The translations under genes were made by a program, and so were the position numbers. From an uncultured Actinomycetes bacterium (lineage in GTDB: Bacteria > Actinomycetota > Actinomycetes > Nanopelagicales > Nanopelagicaceae), in the NCBI GenBank assembly GCA_903834145.1, contig CAILHY010000022.1:114800-178799 (forward strand): 64,000 bases of DNA, read 5' to 3'. Of this stretch, positions 28,686 through 36,853 are shown piece by piece (position 1 is the stretch's first letter; every line of letters begins with the position of its first letter). Below the pieces are notes generated by a model. It worked only from the letters and a program-made list of their open reading frames with translations. It did no database searches and was not told where the DNA came from.

Positions 28686-30551
28686 CTACGACGTAGCCAC
28701 TCCCATGGAAATCAAAGTCGAGGTCAAGGGTGCAACCAAATGCTGAGCGAATGAAACACTCATATGCGTTGTGTCTCGGTAAACAACGATCCCATCCAAT
28801 ACTGCCGGACAAGTAGTGGAACAGAACCAGGGATTTGGGTTAATGACATCAATGGAAGGTACCCAGGAAGTCGAGGGAGATATTTTGGCAAAACACGATG
28901 ACAAAGTCTTTGATGAAAGACAGACGGGAATATCCGAATTTGGTAGCGGCGTATCAGAAATCGAAATCACTCGTGAATGAGATGAAATGAGCAGATTCTT
29001 GAGTTTAGTTTCGCCATCGTTCCACCATTGCCTTTCATTGGAGATCCCTTGCGGTGGCAGGTAATGGTGAAAACTGCTGACAAAGACAATATCGGGGTGT
29101 GTTCGATTAATCCTTGCAATCGAATTGGTTCTCCATGTTGCACACGGAGCGTTCTTAAAGCCTCCTCGATCGGCAAGCGTGACCGAAACTGAAGGACAGC
29201 TTGATTTGGTGAGAACAATCAATCTAATTCTATGCGAAGAGGCTATTTCATTGAGGGTTGGAAACCATTGCGCTGCATGAGAGTCGCCGAAGAGCACCCA
29301 TGTTTTACTCGAATGGAGATCTCCATATTCGCACGGACCGGAAACTGTTACGCCCTTATCAATTTGACAACCATCAGCATATATAGCGGGCTTCTGAGTG
29401 ATGTTTGCTAAGGAAAAGGTGGTGGTTCCGGTTGCGGAACTGATGTGGATACTCGTAGCAGAAGCGCTGTAAATACCAACTCCCAATGTAATAGAAACGA
29501 GCGTTGCCATTGCCGAAGCAAGATAAATCCTGGAAGGTTTGTACGATGCGCGTCGAAAATGTTCCTCGATATACCTATGAGTGAACCCCGATAATAGGAA
29601 AGTGAGAGCGATGGCAAAAATCTTCTCGAAAAGTGTCAGTTGGCGCCCAAGGATTGCAATCGGTAGAACTAGCACGGGCCAATGCCATAAGTATGCGGGG
29701 TAGGAGATCGCTCCTAACCATTGTGCCAATCTGGAACGCAGAATCCATTCGATAGATCTAGGTGTTCCTGAGGCGCAATGAACGCTATAAAGGATTCCGG
29801 CTACAGAAAGCACTGGAAGCAGTGCTGCAGTTCCAGGAAATGCGGTATTCGAATTGAAGAGTGTGGAGGAGATGATCAATCCACCAAGGCAGATGAGTAC
29901 AAGAAATTTCCCGGAAAGCTTTCGAACAGGTCCAAGAAGAATGAGAGCACCAGTACCCAATTCCCAAGCCCTGCTAGGAAGTGAATAGAAGGCCCAGATC
30001 GGGTATCTACTCGTCATGAAAAGCGAGACGACAAAGGAAATGGCAGTAATGGTGGCAATCCAAGAAAATAGCTGGGTTCTTTTGCCACGTTTTACCAGAA
30101 CATAAATGAAGAGCGGCCAAAGTAAATAGAATTGTTCCTCAACTGCGAGTGACCAAAAGTGAATTACGGGCGATGGCGTGGCACCCAAATTTTGGTAATC
30201 ATTTTGCCACCACGCAAAGAGATAATTGCTCACATACAAAGCGCCCGCCATGACATCGCGCCCTAGTGAAGTTCTGGTCGAGGAAGGCATGAATATGAAA
30301 CCGACTATTGCGGTGGATCCAAGAACTATAAAAGAGGAGGGTAGAAGTCGTTTTAAGCGCCTCGCGTAGAAAGCCCTGAATGAGATAGTGCCCGTTCTAT
30401 CGAATTCTCGCAGTAGTAGCCCAGTAATGAGATATCCGGAAATCACGTAGAAAATATCAACTCCAACGTATCCACCAGAAATAAATCCTGCATGGAACGC
30501 CACAACAAGTAAGACCGCAAGGGCGCGTAATCCTTGAATCTCTAAAATCAC
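28686..30551 (-). CDS. OafA/YrhL-like acyltransferase with C-terminal SGNH domain
   Basis: Predicted membrane O-acyltransferase that modifies a cell-surface glycan; the acceptor is unknown. The N-terminal acyltransferase-3 domain (about 1-340, ten membrane segments) has EIQGLRALAVLLVV, FHAG and GGYVGVDIFYVISGYLI. The periplasmic SGNH hydrolase-like domain (about 400-621) has FGDSHAAQWFPTL and the DTTHMS catalytic Asp-His. It is 621 aa, full length. GTG 30551 starts 2 nt after the apt stop, so it is co-transcribed with a purine-salvage gene, an unusual context. Confidence 0.88.
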   Translation of the reverse strand: MILEIQGLRALAVLLVVAFHAGFISGGYVGVDIFYVISGYLITGLLLREFDRTGTISFRAFYARRLKRLLPSSFIVLGSTAIVGFIFMPSSTRTSLGRDVMAGALYVSNYLFAWWQNDYQNLGATPSPVIHFWSLAVEEQFYLLWPLFIYVLVKRGKRTQLFSWIATITAISFVVSLFMTSRYPIWAFYSLPSRAWELGTGALILLGPVRKLSGKFLVLICLGGLIISSTLFNSNTAFPGTAALLPVLSVAGILYSVHCASGTPRSIEWILRSRLAQWLGAISYPAYLWHWPVLVLPIAILGRQLTLFEKIFAIALTFLLSGFTHRYIEEHFRRASYKPSRIYLASAMATLVSITLGVGIYSASATSIHISSATGTTTFSLANITQKPAIYADGCQIDKGVTVSGPCEYGDLHSSKTWVLFGDSHAAQWFPTLNEIASSHRIRLIVLTKSSCPSVSVTLADRGGFKNAPCATWRTNSIARINRTHPDIVFVSSFHHYLPPQGISNERQWWNDGETKLKNLLISSHSRVISISDTPLPNSDIPVCLSSKTLSSCFAKISPSTSWVPSIDVINPNPWFCSTTCPAVLDGIVVYRDTTHMSVSFAQHLVAPLTSTLISMGVATS

Positions 30552-30553
30552 GA

Positions 30554-31081
30554 CTAGACCAGAAAAAGTGAATGAAAAGTGAGGTCAGGAAAATGTTCGA
30601 TTATCTTGGTTCGCCCCGCTAACTCCGTGATTTCTAAAATCGAAGCGCCGGCTACCAATGAGCCTCCAAGACGCAAAATCAATTTTGACGCAGCAATAAT
30701 TGTGCCACCAGTTGCCAGGACATCATCTATAAGCAAAACTCTGGTCCCAGGAGTGAGCGCATCCTCATGAATCTGCAATACGTCCGTCCCGTATTCCAGG
30801 CCGTAGGACTCTTCAATAGTTCGATGGGGGAGTTTGCCTGCTTTGCGGATAGGTATGAAACCTAATCCATGGGATTGAGCTAAAGCTGAAGCAAAGATAA
30901 ATCCGCGAGCTTCTATACCTGCGATAACTTGCGCATCTTCGACGAACTCTTCCAGAGCCTTGGTGATCTCATCAAATGCTTCCCCGTCGCCGAGCAATGG
31001 AGTGAGATCTTGGAAGCGAATTCCAGGGATGGGGTAATCAGGAATCTCACGAATGAGTGTCCGAGCACGCGTGAGCTTCAT
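30554..31081 (-). CDS. apt: Adenine phosphoribosyltransferase
   Basis: Salvages adenine to AMP with PRPP. The PRPP motif VLLIDDVLATGGT (near 115-127) and GIEARGFIFASALAQ are intact in 175 aa. ATG 31081 has TAGACT (31090-31095, minus strand) ending 8 nt upstream, consistent with a near-leaderless transcript. In Streptomyces-type genomes apt lies next to relA; that gene is not here. Confidence 0.94.
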   Translation of the reverse strand: MKLTRARTLIREIPDYPIPGIRFQDLTPLLGDGEAFDEITKALEEFVEDAQVIAGIEARGFIFASALAQSHGLGFIPIRKAGKLPHRTIEESYGLEYGTDVLQIHEDALTPGTRVLLIDDVLATGGTIIAASKLILRLGGSLVAGASILEITELAGRTKIIEHFPDLTFHSLFLV

Positions 31082-31089
31082 GTTATATG

Positions 31090-31095
31090 AGTCTA
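31090..31095 (-). promoter_or_regulatory. Probable -10 element for apt-oafA
   Basis: TAGACT on the minus strand ends 8 nt before ATG 31081. It would give a leader of one or two bases. Confidence 0.4.
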
Positions 31096-31119
31096 GTGCG
31101 AGAATTTGGAATCAATGTG

Positions 31120-31203
31120 TGTCCGAACGGGGACTTGAACCCCGAATCCCTTGCGAGAACTAGCACCTCAAGCTAGCGCGTCTGCCAATTCCGCCACCCG
31201 GAC
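31120..31203 (-). tRNA. tRNA-Leu (anticodon GAG)
   Basis: An 84-nt class II tRNA on the minus strand. The acceptor arm begins GTCCGGG and closes with TTCGGAC plus discriminator A. The anticodon stem is CTAGC/GCTAG with loop TTGAGGT; the anticodon GAG is complementary to 31167-31169. A long variable arm and a T-loop with GTTCAAGT follow. CCA is not encoded. It reads CUC and CUU codons. Confidence 0.95.
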
Positions 31204-31296
31204 GAGTGTGAGGCAACGATATCAATGACCGGGGCAAGTAACAAAACCAACCCAGATTCAAGGAATATTGGGTTCCCCGGGTGCAAGAATGCGGGC

Positions 31297-32616
31297 ATGC
31301 CTGCTATCGAATTAGAACGAGAATTGTTAGAGACCGATGCCATTGTTTTATGCCAGGAAATGATTCGCATTCCTAGCGTCAATTTTGGCGACGGAAAGGG
31401 CGATGAGAAAGCGATCGCGGATTATGTTGTTTCCAAGTTGAGGGAAGTCGGTATTGACGCGACCATCTATGAATCCGCTCCGGGTCGGTGCAATGTAGTA
31501 GCAAGGATTGCAGGGGAGGATTCGGGAAAACCTGGGTTAGTAGTTCATGGCCATCTGGATGTAGTGCCAGCAGATGCACGTGATTGGTCGATGGATCCTT
31601 TCGGTGGAGAGATTAAAGACGGAATGATTTGGGGCAGAGGCGCGCTAGACATGAAGAATATGGACGCCATGATTTTGGCAGTAGTTCGCAAATGGGCGCG
31701 TTCAGGTTATAAACCTCCTAGGGATGTTGTTCTGGTTTTCTTTGCTGACGAAGAAGCGGGAAGTCTTTTTGGGTCGCGTTGGATGGTTCGGGAGCACCCG
31801 GAAGTTTTTGCAGGATGCAATGAAGCGATTTCCGAAGTGGGCGGCTTCTCCGTCACGGTAGGTGAAGGTACTCGTTTGTATTTTGTTGAAGCAGCGCAAA
31901 AAGGAATTCATTGGATGAAATTGACGGCGAAAGGTCGCGCTGGCCATGGTTCCATGGTGAATAACGAGAACGCCATCACCGCACTTTCTCATGCGGTAGC
32001 AAAGATTGGTTCTCATGAATGGCCCCAGCGATACACCAAAACCGTACGAATTCTTTTCCAAAAGATTGCACAAGCAACAGGAAAAGAATATGACGAGACA
32101 GATTTGCGTCCCTTGCTCGCAGAATTTGGAACTACCGCGCGCATGATTGGCGCAACATTACAAAATACAGCCAACCCAACATTGCTGGACGCTGGATATA
32201 AAGCTAACGTAATTCCACAAACCGCTTCTGCCATCGTGGACGGGAGATTCTTGCCAGGTTATGAAGATGAAATGAATGCCACGATACGCGATCTCATTGG
32301 GCCGGATATTGAAATTGAGACGATCACCCGTGATATTGCTTTGGAAGTAGATTTCCAGGGGGATCTCGTTGATGCTATGTGTGCTGCAATCTTGTCAGAA
32401 GATCCCGAAGGAATTCCTGTTCCATACATGATGAGTGGTGGAACCGATAACAAAGCGCTCTCTGATTTGGGAATTGTTGGTTTTGGTTTCTCTCCCTTGA
32501 AGTTGCCACCAGAGTTAGATTTCGCATCTCTCTTTCACGGAGTAGATGAGCGCGTCCCAGTGGATGGAATTAAGTTTGGAGTACACGTTCTGGAGAGTTT
32601 TCTAAAAAACTCTTAA
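31297..32616 (+). CDS. M20 family metallopeptidase
   Basis: Zinc amino-acyl hydrolase (dipeptidase/deacylase type); substrate unknown. Metal and catalytic motifs are HGHLDVVPAD, GRGALDMKN, FFADEEAGS and, near the end, SLFHGVDERV. The dimerisation domain with GRAGHGSM is present. ATG 31297 gives the normal start ahead of CQEMIRIPSVNFGDG (439 aa). ATG 31225 would add 24 residues with no family similarity and lies close to the tRNA. Its 3' end overlaps the convergent aldo/keto reductase by 4 nt. Confidence 0.9.
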   Translation: MPAIELERELLETDAIVLCQEMIRIPSVNFGDGKGDEKAIADYVVSKLREVGIDATIYESAPGRCNVVARIAGEDSGKPGLVVHGHLDVVPADARDWSMDPFGGEIKDGMIWGRGALDMKNMDAMILAVVRKWARSGYKPPRDVVLVFFADEEAGSLFGSRWMVREHPEVFAGCNEAISEVGGFSVTVGEGTRLYFVEAAQKGIHWMKLTAKGRAGHGSMVNNENAITALSHAVAKIGSHEWPQRYTKTVRILFQKIAQATGKEYDETDLRPLLAEFGTTARMIGATLQNTANPTLLDAGYKANVIPQTASAIVDGRFLPGYEDEMNATIRDLIGPDIEIETITRDIALEVDFQGDLVDAMCAAILSEDPEGIPVPYMMSGGTDNKALSDLGIVGFGFSPLKLPPELDFASLFHGVDERVPVDGIKFGVHVLESFLKNS

Positions 32617-33560
32617 GAGGCGGAAATTTCATTGAGAACATCGCGGACGATGTCAGGTAGCGATATCTCCTCCGACATTAAAATACCCCGAAGTTGAGCA
32701 CCTGTTCGCGCACCTACAATTGCACTTGTTACGCCAGGAGCATCTCGAACCCATGCCAGGGCTACTTCCAGCGGAGAAAAACCTAAACCTTCGGCTGCAA
32801 CGCTGACCGCTTCGACAATTCTGTGTGCGCGCTCATCAAGATAGGGATGCACAAATGCTGCAAAATGCGAACTCGCACCACGTGAATCACTGGGAATGCC
32901 AAGACGATACTTGCCTGTGAGAACTCCTCTACCGAGCGGGGACCAAGCGAGAACTCCGACACCTAATTGCATGGCACAAGGGAGTACTTCTGCTTCTATC
33001 TCGCGATTCAATAAGGAATATTCATTTTGCACTGTTGCAATCGGAGCCTTACTGGGAAAACTCTCTTGGCGTGTTATGGCACGCGCACTTTGCCATCCCG
33101 AATAATTGGATATTCCTACATATCTGGCTTTACCCGATGTGTAGGCGTAGTCCAACGCCGAAAGAGTGTCATCGAGTGGATTCTGCGAATCCCACGTATG
33201 AATATTCCAGAGATCAACGAAATCTGTTCCCAGTCGGGAGAGTGACCTTTCGAGTTCAGCAATCAACGAATGACGTGAAACATTAACAACGCGCTCACCT
33301 GAAGCAAAGGTAATTCCAGCTTTTGTGCCAATAACCACATCATCGCGTTTGAAAAGGGTCCCGATAAGACCGCCAATAACTCTTTCAGAATCACCATCTC
33401 CATACATGGCTGCGGTGTCTAAATAATTGCCTCCGGCATCCAGATAGGCGCGGCATTGGTCTGCGGCTTCATGTTCATCGGTATCTCGTCCCCACGTCAT
33501 GGTGCCAAGGCCCAATCGAGAAAGGGAAAGTCCGCTTGTACCGGCGCGACGTATTTCCAT
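32613..33560 (-). CDS. Aldo/keto reductase
   Basis: NADPH-dependent carbonyl reductase of unknown substrate. The 315-aa TIM-barrel protein has the catalytic set: Asp and Tyr in LDTAAMYGDGDSE, Lys in IGTKAG and His in WNIHTWD. The cofactor segments GISNYSGWQ and SAIVGARTGAQL are present. ATG 33560 is fixed by a leaderless -10 on the minus strand. Confidence 0.9.
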   Translation of the reverse strand: MEIRRAGTSGLSLSRLGLGTMTWGRDTDEHEAADQCRAYLDAGGNYLDTAAMYGDGDSERVIGGLIGTLFKRDDVVIGTKAGITFASGERVVNVSRHSLIAELERSLSRLGTDFVDLWNIHTWDSQNPLDDTLSALDYAYTSGKARYVGISNYSGWQSARAITRQESFPSKAPIATVQNEYSLLNREIEAEVLPCAMQLGVGVLAWSPLGRGVLTGKYRLGIPSDSRGASSHFAAFVHPYLDERAHRIVEAVSVAAEGLGFSPLEVALAWVRDAPGVTSAIVGARTGAQLRGILMSEEISLPDIVRDVLNEISAS

Positions 33561-33566
33561 ATGGCG

Positions 33567-33572
33567 AGACTA
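33567..33572 (-). promoter_or_regulatory. -10 element for leaderless aldo/keto reductase mRNA
   Basis: TAGTCT on the minus strand ends 6 nt before ATG 33560. Confidence 0.6.
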
Positions 33573-33598
33573 GCAAGGCGGCGGTCAAAAAAGACCGA

Positions 33599-33604
33599 TA
33601 ACCT
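33599..33604 (+). promoter_or_regulatory. -10 element upstream of the histidine phosphatase operon
   Basis: TAACCT ends 7 nt before ATG 33612, the first codon of a nine-codon mini-ORF that overlaps the phosphatase start. If leaderless, ribosomes would load on the mini-ORF first. Confidence 0.55.
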
Positions 33605-33611
33605 TCTCCGC

Positions 33612-33641
33612 ATGAGAGCAAAATTCCAGGAAAAACTATGA
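33612..33641 (+). CDS. Nine-codon leader ORF coupled to the phosphatase gene
   Basis: ATG 33612 opens a mini-ORF encoding MRAKFQEKL. Its TGA stop (33639-33641) overlaps the phosphatase ATG (33638) as ATGA. A -10 hexamer sits 7 nt before the mini-ORF start, and AGGAA inside it can act as Shine-Dalgarno for the phosphatase. It may be a translated coupler or leader; the peptide itself need not matter. Confidence 0.45.
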   Translation: MRAKFQEKL

Positions 33642-34321
33642 CTCTTGTCGTACTGATCCGACATGCTCACTCATCGGCCAATGCGGCAGGGATTTTATCG
33701 GGACAACGTCCAGATGTGCACCTAAGCCCGCAAGGTCTTGCACAAGCAAAAGGGTTGATAAAGCGTCTGGGCAATATAAAGGTACACACGATTCACACGA
33801 GCCCGATGGTTCGTTGCCAAGAAACTATTTCCCCTTGGGCTACGAAGTTTGGCTCGAGGATGTTCTTTGATGAAGGCATTAACGAAGTTAATTATGGATT
33901 GTGGACGGGCAAGAAACTTCGAACGCTTTCGAAGGATCCTCTGTGGAAACTGGTTCAAGAAAAACCTTCGAAAGTGATTTTCCCTGAGGGTGAATCCATG
34001 AAAGGCATGCAAAAACGCGCAGTGAAGACTCTCCTCGAGAGCGCTTCAGAATCCGGCAAGAATCCCGCGATGTTGGTCTCTCATGGAGATGTTATAAAAG
34101 CAATGATTGCTTACGCCTTGGGGATGCACCTTGATCAATTTCAAAAGATTGTGGTCGACCCCGCCTCAATAACTATTCTGGATGTGTCCAAGACGGGCAC
34201 CAAAGTTCTTTTAATGAATAACTCGACCGCCACGATTTCTGAGATTCTCAATTCACAACCTCATAAGCGCTTACTGGTTGGCGGCGGTTCCGGATCAAGT
34301 TCTGGTAGAGGAAAGAAATAG
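33638..34321 (+). CDS. Histidine phosphatase superfamily protein (MSMEG_4193-type)
   Basis: Phosphatase of the phosphoglycerate-mutase-like fold. The catalytic RHAHSS motif is at residues 8-13, Glu/Arg features are in TSPMVRCQETI, and the second His is in SHGD. At 227 aa with a Gly/Ser-rich tail it fits the actinobacterial family that always accompanies DUF3090, SCO1664-like and mshC genes. The substrate is not known. DUF3090 follows with no gap. Confidence 0.88.
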   Translation: MTLVVLIRHAHSSANAAGILSGQRPDVHLSPQGLAQAKGLIKRLGNIKVHTIHTSPMVRCQETISPWATKFGSRMFFDEGINEVNYGLWTGKKLRTLSKDPLWKLVQEKPSKVIFPEGESMKGMQKRAVKTLLESASESGKNPAMLVSHGDVIKAMIAYALGMHLDQFQKIVVDPASITILDVSKTGTKVLLMNNSTATISEILNSQPHKRLLVGGGSGSSSGRGKK

Positions 34322-34873
34322 ATGACCCGCACGATTTTTCTCTTTGACCCTGTTGAACGCTTCGTCGCTGGAACAGTTGGCGAGCCTGGTGATAGAACAT
34401 TCTTTCTTCAAGCTCGAACTGGTAGTCGCATCACATCGGTCGTCGTGGAAAAAGCGCAAGTGTTTGTTATAGCCGAACGAATGGGATTGCTCCTTCGCGA
34501 ATTGAAACGAACAGATCCGGCACTTCGACTAAATTCTGCGATAGGCAGTGATGATGCGCCTCTCGAGCAACCGATTCTTGAAGAGTTCCGAGCAGGAGTT
34601 ATGGCACTTACTTGGTTAAGTGATCGGCAACTTATCTCCATCGAACTTCAAGCACTTTTAGAATCAGGAGAGGAGACTGAAGAACTCTTGAGCGATGACG
34701 ACGAGAGCGCCCCAGATCTTCTTCGTGTTGTTCTCACTCCTGCACAAGCAGAATCATTCGCCAAACGTTGCCTAGCCCTTGTTCATGCTGGCCGGTTGCC
34801 GTGTCCATTTTGTGGATTACCTCTTGATCCACGCGGTCATGTATGTCCCAGGGCCAATGGATACCGTAGATAA
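34322..34873 (+). CDS. DUF3090 family protein
   Basis: Conserved actinobacterial protein of unknown function (183 aa). It begins RTIFLFDPVERFVAGTVGEPGDRTFFLQA, typical of the family. It ends with a small zinc-ribbon-like CPFCGLPLDPRGHVCPR (Cys x3 plus His), which suggests nucleic acid or protein binding. It sits between the phosphatase and a kinase-fold protein, immediately upstream of mshC, an arrangement kept across actinobacteria. Confidence 0.88.
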   Translation: MTRTIFLFDPVERFVAGTVGEPGDRTFFLQARTGSRITSVVVEKAQVFVIAERMGLLLRELKRTDPALRLNSAIGSDDAPLEQPILEEFRAGVMALTWLSDRQLISIELQALLESGEETEELLSDDDESAPDLLRVVLTPAQAESFAKRCLALVHAGRLPCPFCGLPLDPRGHVCPRANGYRR

Positions 34874-35576
34874 TCTTGCTCGCCAGGAAATTCTAAAATC
34901 TGGCGAAATTCAGGTCACAGGTCGACTCATCGATGCCTCTAACGCCACACTTTTTGCTCGAGCAATTGCCGGTGAAAATGAGGTTGCCTGTATCTATAAA
35001 CCCATCGCGGGGGAGAGACCACTGTGGGATTTCCCAGATGGAAGTTTGGCTGCGCGAGAATTTGCAGCGTATCTGATTAGCGAAGAAGGTAAATTTAACG
35101 TTGTTCCTTTCACCATTCTCCGAGATGGACCCTTCGGTCCTGGAATGATTCAAGAGTGGATTGACTTAGATGAATCCATAGATTTGATGGAATTTTTCTC
35201 TTTAGATCACCCGCGTTTGCGTGCCATGGCACTGTTCGATGCGGTGGTGAATAACACCGATAGAAAGATTGGGCACTTACTTCCAACGCCCGGAGGTCTT
35301 GTACTCGGATGTGACCACGGAGTCACCTTTCACGTGGAAGATAAGTTACGGACAGTTCTGTGGCAATGGTCCGATCACCCGCTTTTTCCTGAGGAAATTG
35401 AACTACTCAAAGATTTACTGTCAAGAATCGCAACAGATCTCTTACCGAACCTCGGTGAGTTGATTACGACCCAGGAAATAGCGGCCCTCTCGATGCGCAT
35501 CGAGCGACTTATTAAATCAGGTACTTTCCCAGCCCCATCAAACGAATGGCCGGCCGTTCCTTGGCCGGCTTACTGA
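34857..35576 (+). CDS. SCO1664-family protein (phosphoinositide-kinase-like fold)
   Basis: Conserved actinobacterial protein of unknown role, related in fold to PI3/PI4 kinases. Recognisable parts are GEIQVTGRLIDASNATLFA, a probable ATP-binding Lys in CIYKPIAGERPLWDFPDG, and NNTDRKIGHLL with GCDHGVTFH resembling the kinase catalytic and metal motifs. ATG 34857 gives 239 aa and a 17-nt overlap with DUF3090; ATG 34839 is possible. The gene ends in a GC-rich hairpin. Confidence 0.85.
   Translation: MDTVDNLARQEILKSGEIQVTGRLIDASNATLFARAIAGENEVACIYKPIAGERPLWDFPDGSLAAREFAAYLISEEGKFNVVPFTILRDGPFGPGMIQEWIDLDESIDLMEFFSLDHPRLRAMALFDAVVNNTDRKIGHLLPTPGGLVLGCDHGVTFHVEDKLRTVLWQWSDHPLFPEEIELLKDLLSRIATDLLPNLGELITTQEIAALSMRIERLIKSGTFPAPSNEWPAVPWPAY
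35549..35569 (+). terminator. GC-rich hairpin at the end of the SCO1664-like gene
   Basis: GCCGGCC (35549-35555) pairs with GGCCGGC (35563-35569) around a 7-nt loop. It lies in the last codons of the gene, just before the mshC promoter. There is no T-tract, so it may be a weak terminator or pause rather than a full stop. Confidence 0.4.
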
Positions 35577-35582
35577 GTCCTT

Positions 35583-35588
35583 TAGGAT
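35583..35588 (+). promoter_or_regulatory. -10 element for leaderless mshC mRNA
   Basis: TAGGAT ends 6 nt before ATG 35595. A TTGGCC (35561-35566) with a 16-nt spacer could be the -35. Confidence 0.65.
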
Positions 35589-35594
35589 ACATAT

Positions 35595-36845
35595 ATGAAT
35601 TCTTGGTCTACCGTTTTTCTTCCACCTATCGATTCCAGATTCGTATTCCCACCACTTTCCCTGAAAGATTCGGCATCTGAATCCGTGGTCACTCTTCCTA
35701 TCAAGGATCAATATTCCATGTACGTCTGTGGCATTACGCCGTACGACGCTACTCATTTAGGGCACGCTGCTACCTACCTCACCTTTGATTTAGTGAATCG
35801 CTATTTATCGGCGATGGGAAAGAAAGTGAATTTTGTTGAGAATGTCACGGATGTAGACGACCCTCTGTTGGAGCGCGCCAAACGAGATGGCGTGGATTGG
35901 GAGGATTTGGCGCATTCTCAGATCGATCTTTTTCGTGGAGATATGTCAGACCTGCATGTGATTCCACCTCAAAGTTATATCGGCGCCATCGAAGCGATTC
36001 CGCTCATCGTGGAGGCTATTGAAGAGTTGCAGAGCTCTGACACGGTCTATTCGGTAGATGGTGATCTGTATTTTCAAGTGAATGCCGATGAGAAGTTTGG
36101 GACTCGATCCAATCTTTCACGCGAGAAGATGTTGACAATTTTTGCTGAGCGCGGAGGTGACCCTTCACGTCAAGGTAAGAAAGATCCTCTCGATGCTTTA
36201 GTCTGGCTACTCAATCGACCTGGGGAACCCAGTTGGCCATCACCATTTGGCGCAGGGCGTCCAGGATGGCATATCGAATGCTGTGCAATTGCTATGGCAT
36301 ACCTGCCTTTGGATTCGATCTCTGAGCATATGATCGATATTCAAGGTGGCGGTAGCGACTTGCTCTTTCCTCACCACGAAATGGGCGCTGCTCAATCAAG
36401 AATCCTTGGTAAGAAGGACTACGCCCGTATTTACATGTATGCGGGGATGATCGGTCTTGACGGTGAAAAGATGAGTAAAAGTAAAGGAAACCTAGTTCTC
36501 GTTTCGAAATTGATTAATCAGGGCCATGATCCGATGGCGATTCGGATTGCTCTGCTTTCGCAGAAATATTCATTGGATCGGATGTGGCATGAAAGTTTAT
36601 TGAAGGATGCCACCCATTTATTGCGCACGCTAGCACTCTTGCTCTCTCGACCAGAGGTTGCGCCTACTGACTGGGTGATCCAGGAGATCATTAACGCCCT
36701 GAGCAATGACCTGGATACTCCTCGCGCCTTTGCAGCGATTGAACTGTGGTGCGAGCAAACGACAGTTTTAGCCAGTGGAGCTCCAACTGGCTCTCCTGGA
36801 GAGCTTGCTAGAGCCTTAGATCTACTTTTAGGTATTGCAATTTAG
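35595..36845 (+). CDS. mshC: L-cysteine:1D-myo-inositol 2-amino-2-deoxy-alpha-D-glucopyranoside ligase (MshC)
   Basis: Joins cysteine to glucosaminyl-inositol in mycothiol synthesis, so the cell makes mycothiol as its redox thiol. It resembles cysteinyl-tRNA synthetase but has the MshC-type start YVCGITPYDATHLGHAATY (43-61) with zinc ligand Cys45. GWHIECCA and the KMSKS loop (near residue 292) follow. The tRNA-binding end is missing, as expected for 416 aa. Confidence 0.95.
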   Translation: MNSWSTVFLPPIDSRFVFPPLSLKDSASESVVTLPIKDQYSMYVCGITPYDATHLGHAATYLTFDLVNRYLSAMGKKVNFVENVTDVDDPLLERAKRDGVDWEDLAHSQIDLFRGDMSDLHVIPPQSYIGAIEAIPLIVEAIEELQSSDTVYSVDGDLYFQVNADEKFGTRSNLSREKMLTIFAERGGDPSRQGKKDPLDALVWLLNRPGEPSWPSPFGAGRPGWHIECCAIAMAYLPLDSISEHMIDIQGGGSDLLFPHHEMGAAQSRILGKKDYARIYMYAGMIGLDGEKMSKSKGNLVLVSKLINQGHDPMAIRIALLSQKYSLDRMWHESLLKDATHLLRTLALLLSRPEVAPTDWVIQEIINALSNDLDTPRAFAAIELWCEQTTVLASGAPTGSPGELARALDLLLGIAI

Positions 36846-36853
36846 TGTGTCAT

